Origin: JADFQT01 sp965216025
Lineage (GTDB): Bacteria; Chloroflexota; Dehalococcoidia; Lucifugimonadales; UBA3495
Direction: 5' to 3'
DNA: 64,000 bases
Assembly (NCBI GenBank): GCA_965216025.1
Contig: CBDCEX010000010.1
Coordinates: forward strand, 71,286-135,285
This document shows, in pieces, positions 16,862 through 24,832 of this stretch. The translations under genes were made by a program, and so were the position numbers. The number at the start of each line of letters is the position of its first letter. Within the stretch, counting starts at the first letter, position 1. The notes under the pieces are model-generated. The model was not told the origin of the DNA and ran no database searches. It worked only from the letters and a program-made list of their open reading frames with translations.

Positions 16862-17533
16862 TCATTCTCCTGCCTGGTAGGTAAAGCCCATCATGTCGAA
16901 AGCTTCGCTGAGATGGGCATTGTGGCGGCGTAGGGCAGCGGCTACGTTGGAATGCCCAGCCCGACGTACCAAGCTGATGACCAGGTTCCGCAGGCCCGCC
17001 AGAACCTGTGGGGCGGCCCCAGTGCGCACCTGAGAGCGGTCCTCGTCGAAGGTCACATCCCGTACCCAGTGGAGGCGGTTCTCGATGCCCCAGTGCCCAC
17101 GGGAAAGGCTCAACAATCGCCTGGCATCGGCATCAGTGGCTGGGAGACTGCTAATTGCATAGCTCACAGCCACCTGTTTCTTGCCCTTCACGACCCGCTG
17201 GCGCTCTAGCCGACACACCTGTTGCAGATGCGGCCACGCTTCCCCGACCGTCCCAGCGCTGCCCACGTAGCCATTTAGCTCTGGGTCGGCCAAGGCCCAC
17301 AACTCTCGCCGCTCCAGCCGCCCATGACGCCGCTTTACTGGAGCATCGGCCCAGACCGTCAGCTTGGCCCCGCGTGCTCGCCACTCCGCTGCTAGCCAGG
17401 GAGGTACGGTTGGCCCACCAGCCCTCTCAGTTCCTAGCAGGGGAAAAAGCCACCTCCAAGTCTCGGCGCAAGGTGGGCTGATTCTCTTTAACTGGCAGCA
17501 GATACTCTCCGCCGCCTGCCACAATCTGCTCAC
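16862..17533 (-). CDS. ISAs1 transposase, C-terminal frame
   Basis: This 223-residue frame carries the C-terminal half of the transposase, including VSYAISSLPATDADARRLLS, HWGIENRLHWVRDVTFDEDR with the family's catalytic Glu, and LVISLVRRAGHSNVAAALRR. Its first 35 residues are an out-of-register overlap with the other frame. The switch lies near 17433-17447 at CTTTTTCCCC. It may arise by -1/+1 slippage on this tract, by mutation, or by error. Confidence 0.8.
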   Translation of the reverse strand: MSRLWQAAESICCQLKRISPPCAETWRWLFPLLGTERAGGPTVPPWLAAEWRARGAKLTVWADAPVKRRHGRLERRELWALADPELNGYVGSAGTVGEAWPHLQQVCRLERQRVVKGKKQVAVSYAISSLPATDADARRLLSLSRGHWGIENRLHWVRDVTFDEDRSQVRTGAAPQVLAGLRNLVISLVRRAGHSNVAAALRRHNAHLSEAFDMMGFTYQAGE

Positions 17534-18062
17534 AGACTTTCCGTTGGGTCAGTAAGGCATCAGCCACTACTACCCGACCCTTCAGGGGTACCTGGCCCAA
17601 TACTTCTTTGACCGCCGCCAATTCTTCCCCTTTGCCCGGCGCAGCTACCTGCGCCAGCACTGCCCCAGCGCGGCTAGCGTAGGCCGACACCAGATGGACC
17701 CCGGGTATCTCTTGGCCGTGGACCCCTCGCAAGGTTTTCCCGTCCAGGGACAGGGGGTCATCCGCCTCTACCCCGCTATTTGCCAGCCAGTTGCCGACTT
17801 CTGCCTCAAAGGCCGCCACGTCCAGGCCCTTGAACACCCGGTGGAGGGTGGCCACGCAGGGTGTCTTCTCCTGGCTGAACCCCAAAAGCTGCGCCGTAGC
17901 ACCCCCTTGGTCCCGCCCCCATTGAGCTATGGCGTATAAGCTGCGGGCGCCGCACAGCATGGCACAGGTGGCCAAGGCCAGGATCGCCCCCAAAGAGTGG
18001 CGTCGCCCTTGGCTACTCCGGAAGTCAGGCACCAAATCCAGCGCTTCTCTCAAAGTCATCAT
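17427..18062 (-). CDS. ISAs1 transposase, N-terminal frame
   Basis: This 211-residue frame starts at MMTLREALDLVPDFRSSQGR and includes LGAILALATCAMLCGARSLY, LSLDGKTLRGVHG with a catalytic Asp, VVVADALLTQRKVC and EYLLPVKENQPTLRRDLE. It stops shortly after at EVAFSPARN. ISAs1 transposases are normally about 370 residues in one frame, so this frame plus the 16862-17533 frame make one protein. Confidence 0.85.
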   Translation of the reverse strand: MMTLREALDLVPDFRSSQGRRHSLGAILALATCAMLCGARSLYAIAQWGRDQGGATAQLLGFSQEKTPCVATLHRVFKGLDVAAFEAEVGNWLANSGVEADDPLSLDGKTLRGVHGQEIPGVHLVSAYASRAGAVLAQVAAPGKGEELAAVKEVLGQVPLKGRVVVADALLTQRKVCEQIVAGGGEYLLPVKENQPTLRRDLEVAFSPARN

Positions 18063-18267
18063 CCTCCCCTCCCGCTTAAACTGGTAATAATTTTATACTA
18101 TTTTGAGAAAATGAAAAGGCCCTGGGTGTAGCCCAAGAACCGCTGGACGGTTTTTAACGGAGGGGATAGAATAAAAACCCGGCGAGCGATTGCCGGTTTG
18201 CTAGTACCGGAGCCGGGATTTCATGCCGGGGCCGTGGTTAACGGAGCTGAAAACCGGCGCCTCCTTG

Positions 18268-18310
18268 GCCGAAGTGGCGGAATGGTAGACGCGCCGGTCT
18301 CAAAAACCGG
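18268..18310 (+). tRNA. tRNA-Leu(CAA), 5' half only
   Basis: GCCGAAGTGGCGGAATGGTA at 18268 is the acceptor 5' strand and D arm of a bacterial tRNA-Leu. CCGGT-CTCAAAA-ACCGG forms the anticodon arm with anticodon CAA. After the anticodon stem the sequence becomes unrelated: no long variable arm, no T arm with GGTTC, and no acceptor 3' strand ending CTTCGGC. The break at about 18310 marks one edge of the accessory island. The missing half is not found elsewhere in the window. Confidence 0.8.
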
Positions 18311-18321
18311 TATACCTCATT

Positions 18322-18398
18322 CTTGGAGCGTCCTGGAGTGTTCTGGAGTGCGGGTGCGGCTACATTATCAGCATTCTGCCGTCTTGGAGCGTCCTGGA
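18322..18398. repeat. Direct repeats at the tRNA-Leu island boundary
   Basis: CTTGGAGCGTCCTGGA occurs at 18322-18337 and again at 18383-18398, 61 bases apart, with a shorter partial TTCTGGAGTG between. Their position beside the disrupted tRNA suggests recombinase arm or core sites. Confidence 0.45.
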
Positions 18399-18427
18399 CG
18401 GGAATGGCAATATTACCCAAGGCTGGC

Positions 18428-18733
18428 CTATTTCTCTGCTTCGGCCTTCTCCTCGTTCTGTCGCCATTCCAGCAGACGGCGGGCTGCTCCCACTGCCACC
18501 TGGTATGCTGCTGCCAACGCCGGCAGGTCCTGATCTTCCGTTCCCGAGGGAGGGTCGTTCAGCAGGGTCCGGTGCAGGTCCTGGATGGCGGCGGGCTGCA
18601 TCAGGTATAGGTCCAGGTCCTTCCTCAGCTCCCCATATATTTCTTCATCAATGCGGGCCGAGTCGGGATACCTGGCGATGGCTTCCTCCAGCCCAGGGTA
18701 AAACGGGCAGATCCAAAAGCTCTCAGCCCGCAT
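18428..18733 (-). CDS. Hypothetical protein, third gene of the tmk group
   Basis: The 101-residue, acidic and mainly helical protein (MRAESFWICPFYPGLEEAIA to EWRQNEEKAEAEK) has no recognised motif. Its ATG lies inside the end of the preceding gene (18723-18878), so it is likely coupled to it and to tmk. It is the last gene before the truncated tRNA-Leu. Confidence 0.55.
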   Translation of the reverse strand: MRAESFWICPFYPGLEEAIARYPDSARIDEEIYGELRKDLDLYLMQPAAIQDLHRTLLNDPPSGTEDQDLPALAAAYQVAVGAARRLLEWRQNEEKAEAEK

Positions 18734-18878
18734 TTGAACTGCATCTGAGATTGGGGGAGCCTTGCGGGCGGCCGCTGCAGTCCGGGGTGCAGGCCGTGGG
18801 CTTCTCGCTCAGCCTGTCTCCCCCTGGCTGTTGGAACCGTACCTCGTATTGCTGTATCCGCGCCTCCCGTGGCGTCAT
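18723..18878 (-). CDS. Small hypothetical protein coupled to tmk
   Basis: The 51-residue product starts MTPREARIQQYEVRFQQPGG. Its ATG overlaps the tmk stop as ATGA, the strongest evidence that it is translated. It ends in a Cys/Ser-rich stretch without clear metal spacing. Confidence 0.5.
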   Translation of the reverse strand: MTPREARIQQYEVRFQQPGGDRLSEKPTACTPDCSGRPQGSPNLRCSSNAG

Positions 18879-19552
18879 TTCATTATCTCCAGGATCTTTT
18901 CCCAGATTGCTTCGTGTATTTGGTCCAGCGGCATCGTCCCGTCGATCATTGTCCATCGTTCTGGGTCTTCGGCAGCCTGGGCCAGGTAGCCCTCTCTGAC
19001 TCTCCGGTGGAATCCCTCCGGCAGGTCCTCGAACCTCCGGGTTCCCTCGGTGTCCTGCCGGAGGTCCTCCTGCTGTTCGTATCCCAGCGCGAGTTGGGGT
19101 CCGCTGGTTCTTCCCAGGCCGGCGCTGGGCGGTAGGTTCAGGAGGATGTTCAGGTCGGGATAAAGTCCGCCGGTGGCAAAGTCGTTGAACTGCCTCACCT
19201 TCTTCCCTCCTATCCGGCGTCCGTAGCCCTGGTAGGCGATGGACGATGCGGCGAACCGGTCGGCGATTACGGATATGCCGTGGTCCAGGCTGGGCTGGAT
19301 GACCTCGGCCATCAACTGGGCTCGGGACGCCTCGAATAGGAGGAGTTCTGCCTCCGGGGCGATTTTCTGCTTGCTCTTGAGGTATTCCCGCAGGTGTTGG
19401 CCCAATGGGGTTGTTCCGGGTTCGTGGACCAGGGTGGCGTGCCGGCCCTCCCGTTGGAGGCGGGTCACCAGCAACTGCGCCTGGGTGGACTTGCCGGCAC
19501 CCTCGCCGCCCTCCAGGGCTATGAATACCGTTTTGTTCTTTCTACTGGTCAA
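18875..19552 (-). CDS. tmk: Thymidylate kinase
   Basis: The start is a TTG at 19552 behind GGAGGAACA, giving 225 residues; the frame upstream to 19780 is unrelated. The P-loop GGEGAGKST (about 15-23), VHEPGTTPLGQHLREYL, the DR(F) motif in VIADRFAASSIAYQGYGRRI, and the LID region with RFEDLPEGFHRRVREGYL identify it. It phosphorylates dTMP to dTDP. In this island it may be a mobile-element nucleotide-supply gene rather than the housekeeping copy, as often seen in phages and large plasmids; no second copy is visible here. Confidence 0.92.
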   Translation of the reverse strand: MTSRKNKTVFIALEGGEGAGKSTQAQLLVTRLQREGRHATLVHEPGTTPLGQHLREYLKSKQKIAPEAELLLFEASRAQLMAEVIQPSLDHGISVIADRFAASSIAYQGYGRRIGGKKVRQFNDFATGGLYPDLNILLNLPPSAGLGRTSGPQLALGYEQQEDLRQDTEGTRRFEDLPEGFHRRVREGYLAQAAEDPERWTMIDGTMPLDQIHEAIWEKILEIMK

Positions 19553-19689
19553 GCCTGTTCCTCCAGCATTCCGTCTATGAAGAGCGCGCCCTGCGCTAAT
19601 ATCATAATGAAGATTCCCACCCCGGGGATGGGAAATCCGGCAATGGCTGGTCCGTCGCTGCTGATGATGGGACTGGACAAAAGCACCAT
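19549..19689 (-). CDS. Small hydrophobic protein upstream of tmk
   Basis: An ATG at 19689 begins a 46-residue, largely hydrophobic protein (MVLLSSPIISSDGPAIAGFP, then GVGIFIMILAQGALFIDG). Its stop overlaps the tmk TTG (CTTGA), which suggests coupling. The ribosome site is weak, so the start is uncertain. Confidence 0.4.
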   Translation of the reverse strand: MVLLSSPIISSDGPAIAGFPIPGVGIFIMILAQGALFIDGMLEEQA

Positions 19690-19819
19690 GCCCAGGGGCA
19701 GCAGGGAGCCGGAATGGGGGTCTTGGAGCCAGTATCAAAAGGACTCCGGGGCCAGTCGAAAATGGGTCATTTCGGGGCATTTAGGGGGTTGGCCCATGGA
19801 GGGGGTGTTTTTCAGCTAC

Positions 19820-20063
19820 GGAGTATGGTCATCTCATTCCGTGGGGGTACTTAGAAAGGGATTTTCGTCTTTTTAAAGCTAAGGTATGTCCCTCTGATTC
19901 CGCGAGGCAAGATCGGGTGGTTCCTCGGAATTTTACAGTGGGGTCAGGTTCAAATGGGTGCAACAATTTTCCGACGTCGGATCGACTACCCCTACACCCC
20001 CCCTGGTTGTTACTGTAAATAGATACGATTTACCTATGAGGTATAGCCATCTCATTCCGTAGT
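19820..20063. repeat. Three spaced direct repeats in a divergent intergenic region
   Basis: Three copies of a roughly 24-bp motif, consensus GGTATGGYCATCTCATTCCG, begin at 19820, 19881 and 20038. They lie between the minus-strand tmk group and the plus-strand gene at 20116. They look like operator or iteron sites; nothing else is seen in this 426-bp gap. Confidence 0.55.
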
Positions 20064-20115
20064 AGTTTTGGTCCTTAACCCAGTCTCAAAAAGTTTGGCG
20101 GAGAGGTGAAAACAG

Positions 20116-20961
20116 ATGGTTGGAGCTGATGGAGAGGTGGGCCGTCGTCGTCCGCGATTGGATCTGTTGGTCCGGGCGATGGGAGAGGCTCCGGTGAGGG
20201 AGACGCTGGATGTGAGTGGTGAGGATTGGGGGTCGATTCTGTCGGGTGGGATGAAGTTGGATGAGACGTTGCTGGCTCGTCTGGAGACGATGATAGGGGC
20301 GATGGGCCAGGCGGTGGAGTGGTGGGATGAGGAGGAGGATGAAGAGGATGATGGGGCTGGAGCGCCGGAGGATATTGGTGGGGTTGAGCTTGATGAGGAA
20401 AGTGAGCGTCCGTCGGAGGAGGTTCCGGCTGAGGCGTTGTCGAGCCGGAGCTGGAATTGGGGGGAGCATCTGGAGGAGCGGCGGGCGTCGTTGCGTGCGA
20501 TGCACCATCTGGCGATGGTGACGCAGTACCGGCTGGGGGTGAGGTACCAGGGTCAGTTGGCGATGATGGGTTTGGTGGCGAAGATTGAGTTGGCGTTGAT
20601 CTTCATGGGGGAGACGCTGCCGGACCCGGGGGTGGACTGGGACGGTGACCGGCGGCTGCGGGAGATAAACCGGCGGGTATCGCGGTTGTTGTGGGTGAAG
20701 CAGGAGCAGGACCGGGAGTTTGGGGGAGTTCGTGGAGTATTCAACTGGCTGAGTGGCTGGACGCGTTTGAGTTCGAAGGAGTTGGTGAAGCAGATGCTGG
20801 AGGAGGCGGACGACATCATGGAGGTGATGCCGGAGGTGATGGTTGGGAAGACGGGGATGATTTCCCTGGCGGCGGGGGGTGACGGCCGGAATCGGCAGGT
20901 TGATGAATACGTTGAGGCGATCAAGGTTGTTGATGATGGCCGGGATCGTCGGGGAGGGTAG
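20116..20961 (+). CDS. Acidic helical protein of unknown function
   Basis: The 281-residue protein starts at an ATG behind GGAGAGG. It has a strongly acidic central segment (WWDEEEDEEDDGAGAPED) and mostly helical flanks (NRRVSRLLWVKQEQD, SSKELVKQMLEEADDIMEVM). No domain is recognised. Codon third positions are unusually rich in G and T compared with the island's other genes. The opposite strand is also open but reads as low-complexity Leu/His/Arg/Pro, so the plus frame is preferred. It diverges from tmk across the three direct repeats. Confidence 0.6.
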   Translation: MVGADGEVGRRRPRLDLLVRAMGEAPVRETLDVSGEDWGSILSGGMKLDETLLARLETMIGAMGQAVEWWDEEEDEEDDGAGAPEDIGGVELDEESERPSEEVPAEALSSRSWNWGEHLEERRASLRAMHHLAMVTQYRLGVRYQGQLAMMGLVAKIELALIFMGETLPDPGVDWDGDRRLREINRRVSRLLWVKQEQDREFGGVRGVFNWLSGWTRLSSKELVKQMLEEADDIMEVMPEVMVGKTGMISLAAGGDGRNRQVDEYVEAIKVVDDGRDRRGG

Positions 20962-21156
20962 GGACAGTTGGCTGGTCCCGGGGTCCTTCGTTCCCAGTGT
21001 TTTTAGTACCTTTTCCCATTCTGGGCGGTCGGGGCCAATTTTAGCACGCGGCATGGCGGGCCTCAATGACATAATGACCTGCACATAATGTCGGAGTGTG
21101 GCCCGGCTTGGGCGGAGGGGAACAGAATTATTTCTCATCCAGCCCAGGCGCCAGGC

Positions 21157-21693
21157 TTAGTCGACTGTCCTGCTAAAGCTGAAAACAATTGCAAGTGATA
21201 GCGATACGAGGGCTGCTGGCAGGAAAAGAATGCCGACCGAAAATAGCGCCAGCACACAGAATCCCAGCAGCAAGATGGCGGCGACCCATAGGGCCAACGC
21301 CCGCCCTATCTTTCCAGCGGTGAGCAACGGTCCAAGGGCTATCCCCGCGATAGCGGAACCGATAATCAATTTCGCCCAGACCGGCAGATAAACCCGGCTG
21401 AAGGCATAGATGGCCAAGCCCGCCATTAGCGCCAGCAGGATAGGAACAACCTTCTCACTGGCTGCCAATAAGGAGAGGTTCCTGTTCCTGCGGGCGGCTA
21501 GCACCGTGAGCAGAGCGAGACCGGTCAGGGCTACCGGCACAAATACGGTGGCCAGCACTACGGAATCTTCTCCCCTCTCTCCCTTCAAATAGGGCCAGAG
21601 CACCAGTCCAATAGCCACAGGCAGGTAGGCCCCCCAAGCCAGAATGTGGGCGACAATGGCCAGGATCCAACTGGCTCTCCCACCTTTGGTCAT
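21157..21693 (-). CDS. Multi-spanning membrane protein of unknown function
   Basis: From MTKGGRASWILAIVAHILAW the 178-residue protein shows about five hydrophobic segments: near 10-35, 45-65, 85-105, 108-130 and 140-178. The frame extends upstream to 21786 but that part is encoded by a dispersed repeat. No catalytic motif is visible. Confidence 0.65.
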   Translation of the reverse strand: MTKGGRASWILAIVAHILAWGAYLPVAIGLVLWPYLKGERGEDSVVLATVFVPVALTGLALLTVLAARRNRNLSLLAASEKVVPILLALMAGLAIYAFSRVYLPVWAKLIIGSAIAGIALGPLLTAGKIGRALALWVAAILLLGFCVLALFSVGILFLPAALVSLSLAIVFSFSRTVD

Positions 21694-21719
21694 ACTGCCC
21701 GTCGCTTGGGCCGCCCGGG

Positions 21720-21860
21720 TCTTTCGGTTCTCCCCAGCGTCATTACGAACCCTTCGGCTGCGCTCAGGATTAACTCCACGAAGCAATCCCTCCTTATCTT
21801 CATGAGAATGCTGCGGGCCACGGTCTTCACAATGACAATCGAAACACCCTGCTTGGACCG
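21720..21860. repeat. Dispersed intergenic repeat
   Basis: The segment contains CATTACGAACCCTTCGGCTG, GAAGCAATCC and TTCACAATGACAAT, short palindromic modules in the style of repeats found between genes of this genome type. The 21694-22011 gap shows no gene. Confidence 0.4.
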
Positions 21861-22011
21861 CCGCGTTGCCTGTGGGGTCGCCGGGAGCTGTTGGTTCTGG
21901 TTGGTCATGTAGTTTCTCCGCAGCGTGGGATTCGGGTTGTCATTCTCACCCCCCTATTTTCCGCTCTCTGGGCTCGGATCCGTCCGGCGCGGTTCATGAT
22001 GGTCTTGGCGT

Positions 22012-22863
22012 CTAGAGTAGCTCTTTCCCGGTGGTCGGGATTGGACTCCGTCGTGATGGTTCCCCGGGGCGAGGGTTCTTTTCTTCCTCCGGCTGGTACT
22101 TCTTCTTGGTATCTAATTTCCTTTGGGTCTGTCTGGCATCTCGTACCGCACGGGCTTCTTTCCGGGGTTGCCTATCTTGACCCCGTGCCGTTTCAATATG
22201 GGCCAGATATTGTTTTTGAACTCGTGCCCAAAGGCTCCGCCCAGTTGTCTCTCCGAATTGATTGCGCTCCTGGTGCGTTGCTGTGAGAATCTCCCTGAGC
22301 CGGGGGACTCGCTCCAAGGCGGCCTCCGGGGGTGTGGAGGGTTTGCCGTGGGATTCGTAGGGGTCCGCGATGGCTGGCAACTCGTCGCCGGGGAGTTCGT
22401 CTGCCTCCATCTCCCAGACGTCCTGTTCAATCTTCAGGAGAACTTCCTGGAGAACCTCCTGGAGAGTGGGGACCTGGACGATGGGGGTGTTGAGGTCCAG
22501 CGGGTCTGGGTGTTGGGTTTCCCGCAGTTTCGAGGGGTCGAAGTCTGGGACGTGCCGGACTTCGGGCGCCTCGTAGTACTGGCCGTCCTGGTGGTATTGA
22601 ACCCAGCGCCCACCGTCCTCGTCCTCGATTTCCACTGTGAAGATCGTGTTGGGGTGTTGGGTGGAGACCGCTCTCATGTCAGACTCCAGGGTATCCCAGG
22701 CTATGCTCTCCTCGCCGTTGATGATGGTGCTCTCCCAGATTTTGAGGCTTCTGCGGATGGGCAGCATCATCAGAAACTCCTCCTGGGTCGGACTGTCGTC
22801 CGGCCACCGGACCTGGAAGAAGCTCTTGCTTCTCTCGCTATCTTGTTGGGTGGCTTCGCTCAT
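22012..22863 (-). CDS. Hypothetical protein of the island minus-strand cluster
   Basis: The ATG at 22863 (MSEATQQDSERSKSFFQVRW) has AGGAG ten bases upstream; length is 283 residues. The N-terminal half looks globular (MLPIRRSLKIWESTIINGEE, IFTVEIEDEDGGRWVQYHQD). The C-terminal third is basic and repetitive (KEARAVRDARQTQRKLDTKK), suggesting nucleic-acid contact. No family is recognised. The start overlaps the end of the upstream gene. Confidence 0.6.
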   Translation of the reverse strand: MSEATQQDSERSKSFFQVRWPDDSPTQEEFLMMLPIRRSLKIWESTIINGEESIAWDTLESDMRAVSTQHPNTIFTVEIEDEDGGRWVQYHQDGQYYEAPEVRHVPDFDPSKLRETQHPDPLDLNTPIVQVPTLQEVLQEVLLKIEQDVWEMEADELPGDELPAIADPYESHGKPSTPPEAALERVPRLREILTATHQERNQFGETTGRSLWARVQKQYLAHIETARGQDRQPRKEARAVRDARQTQRKLDTKKKYQPEEEKNPRPGEPSRRSPIPTTGKELL

Positions 22864-23167
22864 TTTGCTCATTCTCCTGCATTTTTGTCTGTTCATCGAG
22901 GGTAGGCGACATCCAGCACTCGAACAGGGTCGGGCCTCCGCCCTGGTACTCCTGGTAAGACCATGCCTCCCAGGTGCCGGCTGTCGTCTCTTTCCGGGTC
23001 AGCTCCCGGAGGTGAGCCAGGAATTGTTTTCGGTTCACCCTGACTTGTGGCTGGTAGCCGATAGCGTAGATGGTGTTTGACGAGTCACGGTGGTTGTTCT
23101 GGGTTTCACTGTCGAAGGTGTCGACGTCCTGGGGAGATTCCAGATTCCAGTTTCTGAATTCCATCAT
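22838..23167 (-). CDS. Hypothetical protein
   Basis: From MMEFRNWNLESPQDVDTFDS the 109-residue protein follows a clear AGGAG site. It contains YQPQVRVNRKQFLAHLREL and GTWEAWSYQEYQGGGPTLFE, compact globular sequence without a known motif. It overlaps the next gene by 26 bases. The frame upstream of 23167 is not supported. Confidence 0.6.
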   Translation of the reverse strand: MMEFRNWNLESPQDVDTFDSETQNNHRDSSNTIYAIGYQPQVRVNRKQFLAHLRELTRKETTAGTWEAWSYQEYQGGGPTLFECWMSPTLDEQTKMQENEQNERSHPTR

Positions 23168-23361
23168 GTTGTCATCTCCTGTGGTTTTTTCCGGGAGGGC
23201 GGCGCTTATCCTACAACAGAGCGCCGCCCGGGGTGCCGTGGTCGAACACAGGTGGAATTTTTCGTCTTGGAGTCCGGTGGTCTTCCCGTGGATTGGGAGA
23301 AGTCGAGGGGTCAGAGGCAGGACGACTGATTTTTCCTTATCCCGCCGGTGTGGAGGTCTAT

Positions 23362-23676
23362 TCACATCCTGTCGCCTGTGGCGAGTTGCTTGATTTGTTC
23401 CTCCACGGTGAGCTTGGCGTCCTTGAGGTTGGTGTAGATCCAGATGCCCCGGACATCCCGGCCCTGGGTGTCATGGATGCGGGCCTCGTACTGCGGCTGG
23501 CGGCTTCTGCCGTGTCGGGTCATTGTGGCGTGCCATCCGTTGCGGGCCCTGAAGTCGTTGATGGTGTTGGTGTCGTGGATGGCGGTGGTATCCAGGCTGG
23601 TCTTGGTCATGCCGGGGATGCCCAGCACTCGGGGTGGTCTTTTTTCCCAGCGTCCCTGGGCACGCTCGGCGCTCAC
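23362..23676 (-). CDS. Hypothetical protein
   Basis: The 104-residue product begins at a GTG six bases after the stop of the preceding gene. It contains NDFRARNGWHATMTRHGRSR and QYEARIHDTQGRDVRGIWIY, a pattern of short beta strands, and ends in a helical TVEEQIKQLATGD. An internal ATG (MTKTSLDTTA) is an alternative start. No family is recognised. Confidence 0.5.
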   Translation of the reverse strand: MSAERAQGRWEKRPPRVLGIPGMTKTSLDTTAIHDTNTINDFRARNGWHATMTRHGRSRQPQYEARIHDTQGRDVRGIWIYTNLKDAKLTVEEQIKQLATGDRM

Positions 23677-23681
23677 TCGGG

Positions 23682-24428
23682 TTACGGCGCCAGGTCGTCG
23701 GCGCGGTCTTCTCCCATGTAATCCAAGAGGGTTGTAGTGTTGGTGTGGTCACACCTCACGCCCTCGGCGGTTTCTGTGTCGTACCCTGGCCCGGTGTCCA
23801 TCAGGACCTTCTGGCACTTCATGCAGACCAGAAGTGCTGTTGCATCTCCGTCAATGTGGGATATCAGTAGCCGGAATGATTGTTCGTTTACCGGCTTACC
23901 GTCGTCCGGCGAGTTGGGGGTTCCAGCTGTCTCCAGGTCCAGGTTGGTGGAGTCTTCTTGGTGGATTCGTTTCAGGGTGGCTTCTGACAACGCAGCGTAT
24001 TCTCGCTGGGGGATCTCGGACAGCGCCCGCTCGGCGCGGCGGTTCATCTCGTCTAAGAGGCGGTCCTGGAGTTCCTCTGGAAGTTCTTCTTCCATCAACT
24101 TCTGGATGGTCGGCATGAGCGTGGGGGCTAGTCGGAGAGCCTCTTCCTGGGTGATCTCCAGCTTCACCTCTCCCTTGGACATGCCCCCGTCCAGGTGGAC
24201 CTGGATGGAGAGCTGCATCATGGCTTCGATGAGAATGTAGCTGGGGTCCAGGGGAGAATGGTCGGGCTGCCCGTTTTCTTGCCCTGTTGCCTGCACGGTT
24301 GCCTGCCCGGTTGCTCGGATGACGGTTTGGATCAAATTCAGACATTCCTCCTTTTGGTCTGATGCGTTCAGAAGTCTCTGTCCCACCATGGCTTCGAATT
24401 CAGGTGCATTGGTGTGTTTAACGTTCAT
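23682..24428 (-). CDS. Hypothetical protein with possible zinc site
   Basis: The 248-residue protein starts MNVKHTNAPEFEAMVGQRLL. It has a short Thr/Gln repeat (ATGQATVQATGQENGQ), a helical middle (LMPTIQKLMEEELPEELQDR) and a C-terminal LLVCMKCQKVLMD with CxxC followed by RCDHTNTT, which could bind one zinc. An inverted repeat (24451-24474) sits just upstream. Confidence 0.55.
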   Translation of the reverse strand: MNVKHTNAPEFEAMVGQRLLNASDQKEECLNLIQTVIRATGQATVQATGQENGQPDHSPLDPSYILIEAMMQLSIQVHLDGGMSKGEVKLEITQEEALRLAPTLMPTIQKLMEEELPEELQDRLLDEMNRRAERALSEIPQREYAALSEATLKRIHQEDSTNLDLETAGTPNSPDDGKPVNEQSFRLLISHIDGDATALLVCMKCQKVLMDTGPGYDTETAEGVRCDHTNTTTLLDYMGEDRADDLAP

Positions 24429-24450
24429 TTCAGTTTTTCAGCTGGCTTTC

Positions 24451-24474
24451 CACGAATAATGTTTTTTATTCGTG
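24451..24474. promoter_or_regulatory. Inverted repeat upstream of the 24428 gene
   Basis: CACGAATAA and TTATTCGTG are perfect 9-bp arms around a 6-nt loop, 23 bases upstream of the ATG. It could be an operator or a hairpin between genes. Confidence 0.5.
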
Positions 24475-24483
24475 CAGAGCCAG

Positions 24484-24801
24484 TTAGCTGCTCCTTTCTT
24501 TTTCTATTTCTTTACTACATTTGTCACATAGCCAGACACTGGTCCCAGGTGCAATCTGGCACATCTGTGTCGCAATATCTGGACAACCGAATATCTCGCA
24601 TTTCCTAATGGCGCATTTCGTCTCCTTATCTTCAATTGTGGATGGACTGTCTGGATCTGGACTATTTTCGACCTTGTCAACCATGGCTCTTTCATCCTTC
24701 GGTTGTTTCTTGGGCAGTTGTCTCTTGGGCAGTTGTTCCTCGGGATTCCTGAGCTTGGGTTGATCTGGGGAGGTTGGGGTGAGCTGGGGAGGTCGCTCCA
24801 C
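24484..24801 (-). CDS. Small zinc-binding protein
   Basis: The 105-residue frame has a Pro/Gln/Lys-rich N-terminal half with PKRQLPKKQPK repeats and a Cys-rich C-terminus: CAIRKCEIFGCPDIATQMCQ then WLCDKCSKEIEK. Seven cysteines fit one or two zinc sites. The GTG at 24801 has no ribosome site; the internal ATG at MVDKVENSPDPD, preceded by AAGGATG, may be the true start. Confidence 0.55.
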   Translation of the reverse strand: MERPPQLTPTSPDQPKLRNPEEQLPKRQLPKKQPKDERAMVDKVENSPDPDSPSTIEDKETKCAIRKCEIFGCPDIATQMCQIAPGTSVWLCDKCSKEIEKERSS

Positions 24802-24832
24802 GGTGGGGCAGCGGGTCGCTCCTGGTGGTTGG

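Larger units (their letters stand above)
16852..18124 (-). mobile_element. ISAs1-family insertion sequence with 10-bp target duplication
   Basis: The tips are CAGGGCCTTTTCATT (16852-16866) and its exact complement AATGAAAAGGCCCTG (18110-18124). Both ends are flanked by the same ten bases, GGTGTAGCCC (16842-16851 and 18125-18134), the duplication size expected for ISAs1. The preserved duplication suggests a recent insertion. The transposase is split into two frames. Confidence 0.9.

Noticed and set aside
18174..18200. Hairpin AAACCCGGC...GCCGGTTT before tRNA-Leu as a terminator
   Set aside because: The stem is short and imperfect, no T-run follows, and no gene ends just upstream.
20086..21138. 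Long minus-strand frame of 350 codons antisense to the 20116 gene
   Set aside because: It reads as Leu/His/Arg/Pro/Thr-rich low complexity with no ribosome site; the plus frame has a good site and globular character.
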